From RI-231 sp041394905 (GTDB lineage Bacteria; Acidobacteriota; Terriglobia; Bryobacterales; UBA6623): a DNA stretch of 64,000 bases. Made by a program: the position numbers and the translations under genes. This document shows, in pieces, positions 1 to 10,208 of this stretch; within the stretch, counting starts at the first letter, position 1, and every line of letters begins with the position of its first letter. Below the pieces are notes generated by a model that saw only the letters and a program-made list of their open reading frames with translations, was not told the DNA's origin and made no database searches. Location: the NCBI GenBank assembly GCA_041394905.1, contig JAWKHJ010000002.1, forward strand, positions 62,001 through 126,000, written 5' to 3'.

Positions 1-83
1 GCGGTGCGCAACCCCAGCTCCGTGGCTGCGCGCATGATGCGGATGGCGATCTCGCCGCGGTTAGCGGCCAGCAGTTTTTTCAT
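1..83 (-). CDS. pyc: Biotin-dependent carboxylase, N-terminal fragment (probably pyruvate carboxylase)
   Basis: Only the first 27 codons lie in the window; the gene runs off the left edge. The ATG is read from the minus strand at 81-83 and the protein begins with the conserved biotin-carboxylase opening ANRGEIAIRIMRAATELG, the first strand and helix of the ATP-grasp biotin carboxylase domain. Family knowledge: this opening is shared by pyruvate carboxylase, AccC and propionyl-CoA carboxylase subunits; the RAATELG form is closest to pyruvate carboxylase, which makes oxaloacetate from pyruvate and bicarbonate. It starts 26 bases after the nifU-like gene on the same strand and may be co-transcribed with it. 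The exact carboxylase cannot be settled from so little sequence. Confidence 0.65.
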   Translation of the reverse strand, partial: MKKLLAANRGEIAIRIMRAATELGLRT

Positions 84-109
84 GAAACTAACAGCTTAGC
101 GCGGGCTGC

Positions 110-471
110 TCAAATTGAACGCATGGCGCGCGCGAGAGCTTTTGCGGCATCGGCGGCCAACACGGCGGCGTGTTTGGACTCGTTGGGCAGGCCGTCGACC
201 GCAGCTTCGATCTCAGCGGCTCGCAAGTCCGCGACCTCCGAGGCGTCTCGACCCGCGAGCAACTCGGTCAACGCCGAGCCGATCGCGATCGAAGCGGTGC
301 AGCCGCGGGTGCGATAGCGCGCCTCAGCGATGCGGCCTTGTTCGACTCGCGCCGCCACCTCGAGGATGTCGCCGCAAATCGGGTTCTCGACGCGCACCGT
401 CAGCGCGGGCGGTTCGAGCGATCCGGCGTTGCGTGGGTTTTCGAAATGATCGAGCAGTTTAGGGAGAACAT
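110..471 (-). CDS. IscU/NifU-type iron-sulfur cluster assembly scaffold (one frameshift at the start)
   Basis: A protein of about 120 residues with the IscU fold signatures: LLDHFENPRNAG at the N-terminus, NPICGD carrying the first conserved Cys and its Asp, and RTRGCTASIA with the second Cys. The position where canonical IscU has its third ligand (H-C-S/x-L-A) reads KHAAVLAADA, so the third Cys is Ala. No usable start exists in the main frame. The ATG at 469-471 is one base out of frame; adding one C to the CCC run at 462-464 (minus strand) gives MFSPKLLDHF, a typical family start. I therefore place the start at 471 and treat the slip as a consensus error. The sulfatase stop lies 6 bases upstream, so the two genes are probably one transcript. 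It would receive sulfur and iron in the cytoplasm and pass on Fe-S clusters, unless the lost ligand changes its role. Confidence 0.85.
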
Positions 472-476
472 CGGCG

Positions 477-1987
477 TCAACCGTCTGAGCCGAGCACCGG
501 GCGACGCATGATCCTGGTCGAGTTTTCTGCCTTCCCGAACGCCCGCGGGTCGGCGGTGTGGCGAAGATGTGCGTCGAGCTTGCGGCGCAACAGTTGCTTG
601 ACGGAGGCGAAGGCCGGATCGCCGGCCAGGTTGTTCTGGTTGAACGGATCGTCAGCGATGGCGTACAGCTCTTCTTCAGGGCGTTTGTCGAAGGCGGCCT
701 TGGCGAGTGTCGAATATTCGTCGCGATGCTCCCAGAGGAAGGTCTTGGTCGGGCCGCCGTCTGTGTCTCCGTAGCCTCCGGTGGGATCGTCCGAGGGCCA
801 GACCAAGCCGGGGTGGTCGCCAACGGGGGTGTTCTGCGGCTCCAGATTGTGAATGTAGAGGTAGTCCGCCGTGCGGATGCCGCGCATTGGATAGCCGGCC
901 CCATTTGGGCGGCTGCCGGGGAAGTGGCGTTCGATGCCGAAGACCGCCGCATTGCGGTCCGGGTCGATTTGTCCTGACTGCGCCGCTTGAGTACGGGAGC
1001 AGGCTGCGGCCGGTCATCTGGCGTGGCACGGGCGTTCCAGCGGCTTCGAGGAAAGTCGGGGCGAAGTCCGGGAAGCTCACGAAATCGTCGATCTTGCGGC
1101 CGGCTTCCACGCGATCGCCCCAGCGGATCGCTAAGGGCACGTGCGCGCCGTAGTCGTAAATGGTGGCCTTGGCCCGTGGGAAAGCCATGCCGTTGTCCGC
1201 CGTGCAGACGACGATCGTGTTGTCGAGCTCGCCGCGTTGCTCGAGCAGGTCGAGCATGCGCCCCAGGTGCTTGTCGTAATGTTCGATTTCGAACGCGTAG
1301 TCCGCAAGGTCGCTGCGGACTTCATTCACGTCGGGGAAGAACCCGGGCGTCGTAATGTCGTCCAGCGTCTTGCCGTGGCGCACGCCGATGCCGTCCTCGA
1401 AGATGCGGTGCGGCTCCATGAAGCCCGCCCAGAAGCAGAACGGCTGATCGCCCGAGCGTCCGTCGAGGAAGGCCTCGAAGTTCGCCGCGTAGTCGACGTT
1501 GCTGATGCCTTCACCCGGCGGCGTGAGCTTGATCTGGTTGAACACCGGACCTGCGGGGTTGTCTTGTCTCCCCGATCCTTTCCAGTTGCCCGGTCCCCAG
1601 GGCTTGCCGGTGTAGCCGACGCGGTATCCGGCCTCGCCGAGCAGGTCGGTGTAGAGCGCGATGTCATTCTCGGGCGGCCACACCGTGTGGTTCATCGACG
1701 CTTCGCGCAGGCGGTAGAAGTCTTGGCCGGAGAGTACGCTTCCGCGCGATGGGCCGCACGAAGGCGTCGACGAAGCAGTTTTGGAACAATGCGCCCTCGC
1801 AGCGCCACGCGGTCGAATGCCGCGTGTGGACCCACTCCGCGCCGTAGATCGAGGCGTGCGGGTAGGACTGGTCGTCGGAAATCGAGAACAGGATGTTGGG
1901 CCGCTTGCGGCGTTGGGCCGGTAGGGCGCAGGCGGCCAGCGCGAGGCCGCTTTGCCGCAGAAACGTGCGTCGATTCGAGGTAGCCAT
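477..1987 (-). CDS. Tat-exported sulfatase, heparan-N-sulfatase-like (frameshifted)
   Basis: The start MATSNRRTFLRQSGLALAAC is a twin-arginine signal peptide, so the enzyme is exported folded. The mature part begins RPNILFSISDDQ, whose Asp pair binds calcium in sulfatases. The active-site signature CGPSRG, with the Cys that becomes formylglycine, is encoded at 1744-1758 but one base out of frame with the N-terminus. The central part (EPHRIFEDGIG, IVVCTADNGMAFPRAK, MTGRSLLP) is intact. A second slip near 970-985 leads into VFGIERHFPGSRPNGAGYPM and a tail ending RRPVLGSDG. That tail resembles N-sulfoglucosamine sulfohydrolase-type family S1 enzymes. Rejoined, the protein is about 500 residues, normal for the family. 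Substrate is inferred to be a sulfated glycan. It heads a likely minus-strand transcript with the scaffold gene. Confidence 0.88.
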
Positions 1988-2112
1988 GGGCGGACTTAGT
2001 GTACTGCGCGGGTGGAGGAGGGCACAGCGCTGTTTTAAGCGCGGACATGCCGTCCAAATGACGGACGAGCCGAGGACTTTTGCGTTTATCGAATGCTATA
2101 TGTAGAAACTTC

Positions 2113-2135
2113 GCCCGGCCAGATCTGGTCCGGGC
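2113..2135. repeat. Interrupted palindrome just upstream of the ABC cassette
   Basis: An imperfect inverted repeat (GCCCGG...CCAGATCTGG...CCGGGC, one bulged base) ends about 12 bases before the ATG of the GldA-like ATPase gene. It could be an operator, or a leader hairpin affecting ribosome access, because no clear Shine-Dalgarno sequence is visible between it and the start. Seen directly; function is inference. Confidence 0.4.
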
Positions 2136-2146
2136 CCTCCTGACCC

Positions 2147-2956
2147 ATGATGGACTCGAACGCCCCCATTGCAATCGAGGCTGTCGGCCTGAGCAAGCTC
2201 TACGGCAATTTTCGCGGCCGTTCGCGACGTAAGCTTCTCCGTACCTGCTGGACAGGTGGCAGCCTTTTCGGACCGAACGGCTGGTAAATCGGACCACGAT
2301 GAAGATGCTGACTGGCTATCTCTCGCCAACTGCCGGCGCGGCTCGCATCGGAGGTCTCGACGCACAGAGCGAGCGCCTAAAAGCGGCCCAAATGCCCAGG
2401 GTTACTTAAGCCGGAAACGGACCGCTCTATCCGGAAATGACGCCGCTCGAGCTGTTGCGCTTCTTTGGCGAGGCGCGCGGCATGGAGGCCAACCGGCTCA
2501 AAACGCGCATTGATTCCGTGGTGGACCAGTGTCACCTGGACGAAGTGCTCGAGAAGCCGGTCCACAAACTCTCAAAGGGCTACCGACAGAGAGTCGGGAT
2601 GGCCCAGGCGCTGCTGCACGAGCCGGACATCCTGATCATGGACGAGCCCACCAGCGGCCTCGACCCGAACCAGATCCACGATGTGCGTGCGCCTATCCGG
2701 CAGCTTGCCGAGACGAAGACGGTACTGCTGTCGACGCACATCCTGCAGAGGTGGAGGCGGTTTCGGACCGCGTGGTGATGATCAACGAAGGCCGCATCGT
2801 CTTCGACGGCACACCCGCTGACATGGCCGGAGACGAGGGACTCGAGAAGGCCTTTATCGTTTGACCGGCAAGCTCGAACCGGAGCCGGAACCTGTTCCGC
2901 CCGCGCCTGCAATTTCCGATTCGGACGAAGCGGAAGAAGAGGAGGCGCAGGCATGA
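2147..2956 (+). CDS. GldA-like ABC transporter ATP-binding protein (frameshifted)
   Basis: ABC-type ATPase of the ABC-2/GldA kind. Starting at tandem ATGs (2147 and 2150) it reads IAIEAVGLSKLYGNF. A corrupted Walker A then follows: the DNA for GPNGAGKSTT at about 2270-2300 is present with small indels. After that come KMLTGYLSP, the long intact stretch from EMTPLELLRFFGEARG, the ABC signature LSKGYRQRVGMAQALL, Walker B ILIMDEPTSGLDP and the switch His in LLSTHIL. The last part has another slip: the visible frame stops after EKAFIV at 2864, but a +1 frame continues as an acidic, proline-rich tail (LEPEPEPVPPAP...) to a TGA at 2954-2956. That TGA overlaps the ATG of the next gene by 4 bases. 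It should energise the fused membrane protein that follows. Transported substrate unknown. Confidence 0.85.
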
Positions 2957-5582
2957 CCTCCCGCTCGACCGCCCCCAAGGCGATTTTTCGCCGCGAGCTG
3001 ATCAGCTACTTCTCGAGCCCGACCGGCTACGTTTTCATCACGTTGTTCGTGTTCTTGAGCGCCATCGCGGCGTTCTGGCAGAACTCGTTCTTCGAGAACA
3101 ACCTGGCGAACCTCGATCCGCTCAATCAGGTTTTCCCGTACCTGCTCGTCTTCTTCATCCCGGCCATCACGATGGCGGCCTGGGCGGAGGAGCGCCGCAA
3201 TGGCACCGATGAGCTGCTGCTGACATTACCCGCGAGTGATCTCGACATCGTGCTCGGCAAGTACGCCGCGATGCTCGCGATCTACACGGTGTCGCTGATC
3301 TTTTCGCTCAGCCACGTCGTGGTGTTGTTGTTTCTGGGCCGGCCGGACTTCGGACTGATCTTTTCGACCTACCTCGGCTACTGGTTGATGGGCGCGGCGA
3401 TGATTGCGCTCGGGCTGATCGGTTCGCTTCTGACGTCGAACCTGACCGTGGCTTACATCGTTGGTGCGGTGTTGTGCGCCATTCCGGTTTTTCTCGCGCA
3501 CGCCGGCACAGTGTTCACCGGCGCGGCCGAGCGGCTCATCCGCAGCCTCTCGTTCGTCGATCAGTTCGACGAGCTTGCTTCCGGCGTGATTCCGATCTCG
3601 GGCGTGCTCTGATTGTCGCCTTCACCGCCGCGATGCTCTACCTGAACGTCGCGCTCTTGGCCGGCGGCACTGGCCGACCACGAAGGGGGCGCCAAAGCCT
3701 GGCTGCACTACTGGGCGCGCGGTCTGGCGCTGGTGCTTTGCGCGGCCGCCGTAACCGTGCTGGCGGCGCGGCTGGGCGGACGCATCGATGCCACCGCCGA
3801 AGGCTTGCATTCCGTCTCGCCTTTCGACGCGTGCACTGTTGCGCAGCCTCGACCCGAAAACCTGGTTCTCATCACCGCCCTACGCCAGCCTGGAGGCTCG
3901 CTCGTTATTCAGAGACCCGCAACAACATCGTGGGCATGTTGCGCGAGTTCGACTCGATTGGCGGCGACGCCGTCCATGCTCGGATCGTCGAGACGGAAGT
4001 ACACGCCTGAAGCTGCGGAGGCGCAGGACCGCTACAACATTCGCCCGAGCGCCCATTCCGCCCTTCGACCAGACGCCCGGCGGACCGCAAGAGCTGTTCA
4101 TGGGCGTCGCCTTTCCGTAGCGGCAACGAAGAGTTCGTGATCCCCTATTTCGAGCCGGGCTTGCCAGTCGAATATGAGCTGATGCGCTCGATCCGCGTGG
4201 TCGCGCAGGCGGACAAGCGCCAAGTCGGCGTGCTCCAGACTGGCGTCGAAATGTTCGGAGGCTTTGACTTTCAGAACCGCCGCCGCACTGCGGACTGGTC
4301 GATCTTGCAGGAGTTGCGGAAGCAGTATGACGTGGCCAAGGTCGAGCCCGGCTCGGACTACCCCGCTGATCTCGATGTGCTGATCGCCGTGCAGCCAACG
4401 ACGCTCGAGCAGGCGCAAGTGACGCGCTTGAAGGATTACATCGCATCGGGCAAGCCAGTGCTGCTGATGGTCGATCCGCTGCCGGCGTTCAACATCGAGC
4501 TTGCCACAGCAGACGCCGCCGAGCCCCTTCCAGCAGCAGCCGCAAAAGGTCCCGGCTGACCTGTCCGAGCTGCTCGACGCGCTGGAATCGAGTGGCCCTC
4601 GGAGCGTATCGTCTGGGATCGCTACAATCCGCATCCGCAATTCCGCAATCTGCCGCCAGAGGTCGCCTTCATCTCCGCGCAGAACGGCGAGGGCGGCTTT
4701 AACGCGGAGGCCAACGTGACGGCCGGCATGCAGGAGCTCGTCATGCTCTACGGCGGTACGCTGAAAGCCAAGGAAGGCGCGACCACCAAGTTCACCCCGC
4801 TGCTGACGAGCGGCGTCGATTCCGGGACCACGTTGTGGTTCAGGCTAGTGCAGAACACGAGCTTCGGCGTACAACTCGCGACCGACCTGCCGCACGAGCC
4901 CGACGAGGAGCGCTACGTGATGGCTGCGCGCGTAGAGGGCGAAGGGGACGCGGGCGCCAAGGCGATCGTGGTGGCCGACATCGACATCATGGGCGAGCAG
5001 TTCTTCCAGTTGCGTGCTCAAGGCGTCGAGCGGCTGGAGTTCGACAACGTCAGCTTCCTGCTCAACTCGGTTGATGCGCTCGCCGGCGACGACGACTTCA
5101 TCGAGCTGCGCAAGCGACGCCGCCGTCATCGCACTCTGACCACCGTCGAGTCGCTGACCAAGGAATACGAGGACAAGCGCCTTGAAGACACGCGCCAAGC
5201 CGAGGCCAGCGCCGAGGAACAACTGCAGAACGCGCAGAAGCGCCTCGACGATGCGGTCGAAGCCATCCGCCAGCGCACTGACCTCGACGCGCGCACGCGG
5301 CAGATCATGATCGCCAATCAGGAGAAGATCGAGAATCGCCGGCTGACCGTGGCGCGCAAGAACATCGAAGACTCGAAGCAACGTCTGATTGAGCGCAGCC
5401 GGGCCGACATGGAGTCCTCCATCCGCAACATCCAGAGCTCGATCAAGCTCGCTGCGGTGGCCTTGTCACCCATCCCGGCCTTCCTGTTATTCCTGTTCGT
5501 CTCCGCCCGGCGGCTGCGGCGCGAGCAGGCGTCGGTATCGAAGGAGCGGCTGGTGCACGACGGAGGTGCGAACGATGTCTGA
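2953..5582 (+). CDS. Fused GldF-GldG-like ABC-2 permease / Gldg-family membrane protein (frameshifted)
   Basis: About 876 residues once frames are rejoined. Residues 1-220 are a six-helix ABC-2/GldF-type permease (FRRELISYFSSPTGYVF, WAEERRNGTDELLLTLPAS). The reading then continues, through slips near 3610, 3670, 3900, 4010, 4110, 4560 and 4715, into a GldG-like part: a membrane anchor, KEGLHSVSP-type motif (here AEGLHSVSPFDA), a periplasmic region with LMRSIRVVAQADKRQVGVL and DLDVLIAVQPTTL, a long charged coiled-coil-like segment (about 5150-5430) and a final helix FLLFLFVSARRLRRE. No intergenic space or ribosome site separates the two parts, so a natural fusion is the simplest reading. In Bacteroidota GldA, GldF and GldG form a transporter needed for gliding; the role here is unknown. 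Its stop overlaps the next start. Confidence 0.8.
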
Positions 5583-6774
5583 GCTCACGAAAACCCTCCT
5601 GTTCTGTTTGGGCGCAGCCGTGTTGACCGCTGCTGCGGTCGTCGTCGACCCGGGGGCTTCCGCGCCGGAGATCTTCTCCGACCAGGGCGAGTTGTTCTTC
5701 CCGAACTTCACTGATCCGAACGCGCCGAAGGCCATCGAAGTGATCGACTATGATCCGGAGACCGCCACGGCCACGCCTCTGAAAGTCGAGTTCAAGGACA
5801 ACCAGTGGATCCTGCCCTCACACAACAACTACCCGGCCGATGCCGCCGAGCGGCTTGCCTCCACAGCCGCCGCACTCACCGAGTTGCACAAGGACGTCGT
5901 GGTTTCGGACCGCGTTGAGGACCATGCGCAATATGGCGTTATCGACCCGCTCGACGAGAACAACACCTCGCTCGAAGGACGCGGGAAGCGTGTCACGCTG
6001 CGCGACGAAAATGGGGACGCTTTGGCGGATTTCGTCATCGGGAAGCCGGTTGAGGGCAAGGAAGGCTTCCGCTACATGCGCGTTCCGGGGCAGCGCCGGG
6101 TCTACGAGGTCAAGACCGACGTTGATCCCTCCGCCGAGTTCCGTGACTGGATCGAGACGGATCTGCTGAAGCTCGCCTCTGGCGACATCCGGCGCGTGGA
6201 GATCAACAACTACCAGATCACCGAGCAGTTCGGCATGCCCGTGATGCGTCCGCGTGAGCAGGTGATTCTCACCAAGAACGAGAAGGGCGACTGGAGCCTG
6301 GGCGGGCGCAAGCCTAAGGACTCCGCCGTGAACGCGCTCAACAATGCGCTCGATTCGCTCAAGATCGTCGATATCGTCCACAAGCCGGACTTCCTGACCG
6401 CCGAGCTCAAGACCAAGGGCCGCATCGAACCCACGATGGCAGCGGCGCGGGATCTGATGCAGCGTGGTTTCTATCTGAGTGGCGACGGCAAGATTTACGG
6501 CAACGAGGGCGAGGAGATCGTCGACGCGGCGAACGGCATCCGCTACACGCTGCACTTCGGTGAGATCGCTTCGAGCTCGACGGCGCGGAAGCAGACTGAG
6601 GCCGAACAGGGCGAGAGCCGCTATTTGCTGATTGCCGTGAGCAAGACGAAAGCGCTCGACGAGAAGACGCAGGCGCTTTACGACGAGCTGCGCGACCGCT
6701 TCGCCGACTGGTATTACGTCATCTCTGGTGCGGATTTTGCCGCGCTGCGGCCCGAGCGCAAGGATTTGCTTTAG
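5575..6774 (+). CDS. DUF4340 domain protein, partner of the Gld-like transporter
   Basis: 399 residues, intact. It starts at ATG 5575 inside the last codons of the Gldg-like gene (8-base overlap), so translation is coupled. One N-terminal membrane helix (LLFCLGAAVLTAAAVVV) anchors a large extracytoplasmic domain with repeated DUF4340 features: PLKVEFKDNQWILPSHNNYPADA, VSDRVEDHAQYGVIDP, and the strand FVIGKPVEGKEGFRYMRVPG followed by VYEVKTDVDPSAEFRDW. A second related half follows, beginning VILTKNEKGDWSLGG. DUF4340 proteins typically sit next to GldA/GldG-type ABC genes; their biochemical function is not known. The three-gene set here looks complete. Confidence 0.85.
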   Translation: MSELTKTLLFCLGAAVLTAAAVVVDPGASAPEIFSDQGELFFPNFTDPNAPKAIEVIDYDPETATATPLKVEFKDNQWILPSHNNYPADAAERLASTAAALTELHKDVVVSDRVEDHAQYGVIDPLDENNTSLEGRGKRVTLRDENGDALADFVIGKPVEGKEGFRYMRVPGQRRVYEVKTDVDPSAEFRDWIETDLLKLASGDIRRVEINNYQITEQFGMPVMRPREQVILTKNEKGDWSLGGRKPKDSAVNALNNALDSLKIVDIVHKPDFLTAELKTKGRIEPTMAAARDLMQRGFYLSGDGKIYGNEGEEIVDAANGIRYTLHFGEIASSSTARKQTEAEQGESRYLLIAVSKTKALDEKTQALYDELRDRFADWYYVISGADFAALRPERKDLL

Positions 6775-7524
6775 GTGATCGACGGGTTTCAGACTTACGA
6801 CACCCACACGCACATTGGCGTGGCGCGGCATAGCGGCTCGGTGGTCACCGCCGACGACATGCTGCGCTCAATGGACCGCCACGGCGTAGACCGGGCTGTG
6901 TTGATCCCGTTTCCGGTGGTCGAGGATTGCCGCGCCGCGCATGACGAGATCGGACGCGCCGTCAAGCAGCACCCGGACCGCTTCACTGGGGCCGCCTGCC
7001 AATATCCCTTCATTCCGGAGCAGGAATTTCGCGACGAGATTCGCCGTTGCGTGGAGGTGTGGGGGCTGCGCGCGATGAAGTTCCAGCCGCAGTTTCAGCC
7101 GCTCAACCCCATCTCTCCCCGCGCGCAGTTTTTGTTTGAGACTGCCGCCGAGCACGGGCTCCCTCTGATCTGCCATACCGGCACGGGGGCGCCGTTTGCG
7201 CTGCCGTCGCTGTTCATTCTCCCCGCGCAGGAGCACCCGGAGTTGACGATCATCCTTGCCCACGCCGGCTCGTCCGTCTATGTGGGCGAGGCGATTGTGG
7301 CGGCGACGGTCTGTCCGAACATCTACGTGGAGCTCTCGTCGCTGATGCCGCACCACATGGCGGGCGTGCTCGAGCGCGTCGAACCTTCGCGGCTGATGAT
7401 CGGCTCGGACATTCCCGCAAGCGTTCAAACGGAATTGGGCAAGATCATCGACTACGACATGCCGGACGAGGCCAAGCGACAGATCCTGTGGGAGACGCCG
7501 CGCCGGGTCTTTGACGGCGCGTGA
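6775..7524 (+). CDS. Amidohydrolase-family metal-dependent hydrolase
   Basis: 249 residues from a GTG at 6775, directly after the preceding TAG. TIM-barrel amidohydrolase (amidohydrolase_2/PF04909 type): the H-x-H metal site is near the N-terminus (YDTHTHIG, His 11 and 13), then KFQPQFQPLNP, ICHTGTGAP and IILAHAGSS with further His ligands, and IGSDIPAS with the terminal Asp. The family hydrolyses or decarboxylates small organic substrates; nothing here tells which. It lies between the DUF4340 gene and cstA with no gap on the left, so it may simply share the transcript. Confidence 0.82.
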   Translation: MIDGFQTYDTHTHIGVARHSGSVVTADDMLRSMDRHGVDRAVLIPFPVVEDCRAAHDEIGRAVKQHPDRFTGAACQYPFIPEQEFRDEIRRCVEVWGLRAMKFQPQFQPLNPISPRAQFLFETAAEHGLPLICHTGTGAPFALPSLFILPAQEHPELTIILAHAGSSVYVGEAIVAATVCPNIYVELSSLMPHHMAGVLERVEPSRLMIGSDIPASVQTELGKIIDYDMPDEAKRQILWETPRRVFDGA

Positions 7525-7577
7525 TCCGAGCTGCAGGCTCAGGCCGGCGGCTCTGATCTATGATAGTCCCCAGACCC

Positions 7578-9241
7578 ATGAGCCCCGTCCTTGCAGCACT
7601 GGCCTGTTTCGTCCTCTATTTCGTCGTCTACCGCTTCTACGCGCGGTTTCTCGGACGCCGCATCTTCGCCCTCGATCCGGGCGCGGAAACGCCCGCGCAC
7701 TTGATGAACGACGGCGTAGACTACGTCCCCTTGTCGTGTCGATCCTGTTCGGCCACCACTACGCCTCGATCGCGGGCCTTGCGCCTATGTTGGGGCCGGC
7801 GATCGCGGTGATCTGGGGTTGGCTGCCGGGCATGCTGTGGGTCGTCTTCGGCACGTTGTTTATCGGCGCAGTGCATGATTTCGGGGCGCTGGTGGTGTCG
7901 ATGCGCAATCGCGGCATGTCGATCGGCAAGGTGGCCGAAGACCTGATCGGAGCGCGCGCCAAGGCGATCTTCCTGCTGATCATCCTGTTCTTGATCTGCA
8001 TCGTGATGGGGGTGTTCATCCGCACCGTGGCGGGTCTGTTCACCGCCGCATACTACCTGGAGTCGGTGTTCCTGACGTTCTTCCTGATCTTCGTCGCCAT
8101 GGTGGTCGGATGGTTGGTCTACAAGCGCAACGCGAACGTGTCGACGCTCACATTCATCGGGTTTGCGCTGATGATTGCGGCCGGATCTGGGGCGGGTCTG
8201 GTGATGACGAAACCGGACCTGGGCTTTGACGTCTGGGTTCACTCGCTGCTCGCCTACGCCTTTGCGGCGTCGGTGTTGCCGGTTTGGCTGCTGCTGCAAC
8301 CGCGCGACTATCTCAACTCGATGTTGCTCTACCTGGGCCTCGGACTGGCCTACGTAGGCTTGTGCTCGGCCCGGCGTTCGCTGCCTGGCGGTGAACGTCA
8401 TTCGCCGATGCGCCGCCGATCTTCCCCTTCGTGTTCATTGTGATCGCTTGTGGCTACTGTCTCCGGTTTTCACGGACTTGTCAGCTCGGGTACCACGTCG
8501 AAGCAGATTGACAAGGAACCGATGCCGTGCCGATCGGCTACGCGGCATGATAGGCGAATCGCTCTTGGGTCTGATGGCCGTCCTCGCGTGCACAGCCGGC
8601 TTCTCGTCGCCTGAGGGCTGGCAGGAGCACTACGCCTCATGGACGTCTGCTGACACCCGGCTGGCAAAATGAAAGCCTTCATCGACGGTGCGGCCAGCTT
8701 CGTGGCCGCCTTTGGGCGTGCTGATGGAAGTGGCGCAGGCGTTGATCGCGTTGGTGGCGGTCAGCTTCGCGCTGACCTCGCTCGACTCCGGCACGCGCTT
8801 GCTGCGCTACAACATCGAAGAGATCGCTTCGTCCGTAGGCGCCAACTTCATCGAGCGCTACCCTCGTCGGTGATCGCGGTGGCGCTGATCGGTTTCTTCG
8901 CGTTCTATGAGATCAACGGCCAGCCAGGCTTGGCGCTGTGGAGCCTGTTCGGCAGCACGAACCAGGCGCTCGGCGCGCTGACCTTGCTGACGGTTGTGGT
9001 CTACCTACGGCGGCGCGGGGCGAACTACTGGCCGTACTTCATCCCAATGGCGTTCATGATGGTGGTGACCTTCACGGCGATGGTGATCGACCTGGGCAAT
9101 TACTGGCGCAGCGGCAACATGCTGCTGACTCTCGTGGCCGCTTGTATCTTTGCGCTGAGCATCTGGCTTGCAATCGAGGCGTATCTGCGAATCCGCAAGG
9201 ATCTGCAGAGCCCGCTTACGGCTCCGGCGGAAGGGGATTAG
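7578..9241 (+). CDS. cstA: Carbon starvation protein CstA, peptide/pyruvate transporter family (frameshifted)
   Basis: The span fits a CstA of about 554 residues with many membrane helices. N-terminus MSPVLAALACFVLYFVVYRFYARFLG and LDPGAETPAHLMNDGVDYVP are CstA hallmarks. After a slip near 7735 the main block runs ILFGHHYASIAGLAPMLGPA, WVVFGTLFIGAVHDFGALVVSMRNRG and onward to YLGLGLAYVGL. About 8370-8690 is badly scrambled. Intact reading resumes with VAQALIALVAVSFALTSLDSGTRLLRYN and, after one more slip near 8875, WSLFGSTNQALGALTLLTV to the end. An in-frame ATG also exists at 7560; 7578 fits the family better. CstA proteins import peptides or pyruvate during carbon limitation. Frame damage in several places points to consensus error rather than a dead gene. 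Confidence 0.87.
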
Positions 9242-9311
9242 GGCGGCAGACGGTTCGGTTCGACGACATCAGACCCGCCAGCGAGGGGCTTGGCGTTTTG
9301 CCGCGAGGCGG

Positions 9312-10103
9312 CTAAAACCTGGCAGGTTCTTCATCGGCGGCGGAGCGCGCTCGTGACAGACGTGCTGAATCGAGCACCTTGCGTTCGGGGTCGTGCAGCG
9401 CGCCGATGTAGCGCTGATTTCCTCGCTCGCCGCCCATCAGGATCAGCACGTAGCGGCGCGAGGGATAGAACAGCGCCTGGAACTGCAAGTCCGCGTCGTC
9501 CTTGGTCAACCACTCTTCACGTTCCGGTTTGCCCATCTTCGCGACCACGTCGTGGTAGGCGTCCTGATTGTCAAGGCTAAGTAGCGCTGGTCCGCCGTCG
9601 AGACGTCAGGCTGGAACAGCCCCGCGATCGGGTTATGGAACCCGCCCATGGCAAACACCGTGATCAGGAACGCGGCGACTAGTCCAATCACGAGCGGCCT
9701 TGCCGATCAATGAGAGCGTGTGCGCTTCGGTCGAGCTGTCGCGGTTGGGCGGCGGCGGCTCGGGTTCGGGCCCTCGTCCGCGGAGGGACGCGGCGTGGGC
9801 TTACCCGGCATCTGCACGACAGGGTTGCGAAACGGAACACCGTGCCGGCCTTCTGCTCGAAGCCAGTGCTTGAGCCCGACGATGGTTAATGGGGAGCGGA
9901 GCCGAGACCTCGCCCAGGTGGTTGCGCGGGATCCACAGCTCCTGACCTGTCTCCACGTTCTTGGCCAGAATCTCCGACCGGGAAGTCTCGCCCTCGAGCG
10001 TCCATTCGTTGTGCTCGACGTTGCGGATCGCCGGGTAAAGCGAACCGGCGCTCTGACAGGGCCTCGTGCGGGCTCGGCCGGTGACGACATCCGAATAGAG
10101 CAT
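9312..10103 (-). CDS. Conserved membrane protein of unknown function (frameshifted)
   Basis: Pieces in different frames join into a single-pass membrane protein of about 265 residues. The N-terminal cytoplasmic part contains AIRNVEHNEWTLEGETSRSE, AKNVETGQELWIPRNHLGE and TIVGLKHWLRAEG, then a proline-rich linker. A membrane helix (LVAAFLITVFAMGGF, about 9645-9690) leads to FQPDVSTADQRYLAL. The C-terminal part reads KMGKPEREEWLTKDDADLQFQALFYPSRRYVLILMGG and RYIGALHDPERKVLDSA. The pattern matches, from memory, a hypothetical family in Bryobacterales/Solibacter-type genomes; I do not know a function. Start chosen at ATG 10101-10103. It is divergent from the PQQ-propeller gene at 10209. Confidence 0.7.
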
Positions 10104-10208
10104 AGCCCGGGCGCGGGGTCGCAGAAGCGCCGACGGGTAACCTCGCCTGATCCAGGACGCGTCTTTCCTTTGGTAGAATGACGAGCGCCGTCCTACCCCC
10201 GGAATTCC

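Noticed and set aside
2060..2105. Sigma-70 promoter at TATATG before the ABC cassette
   Set aside because: A -10-like hexamer is there but no acceptable -35 at 16-18 bases spacing.
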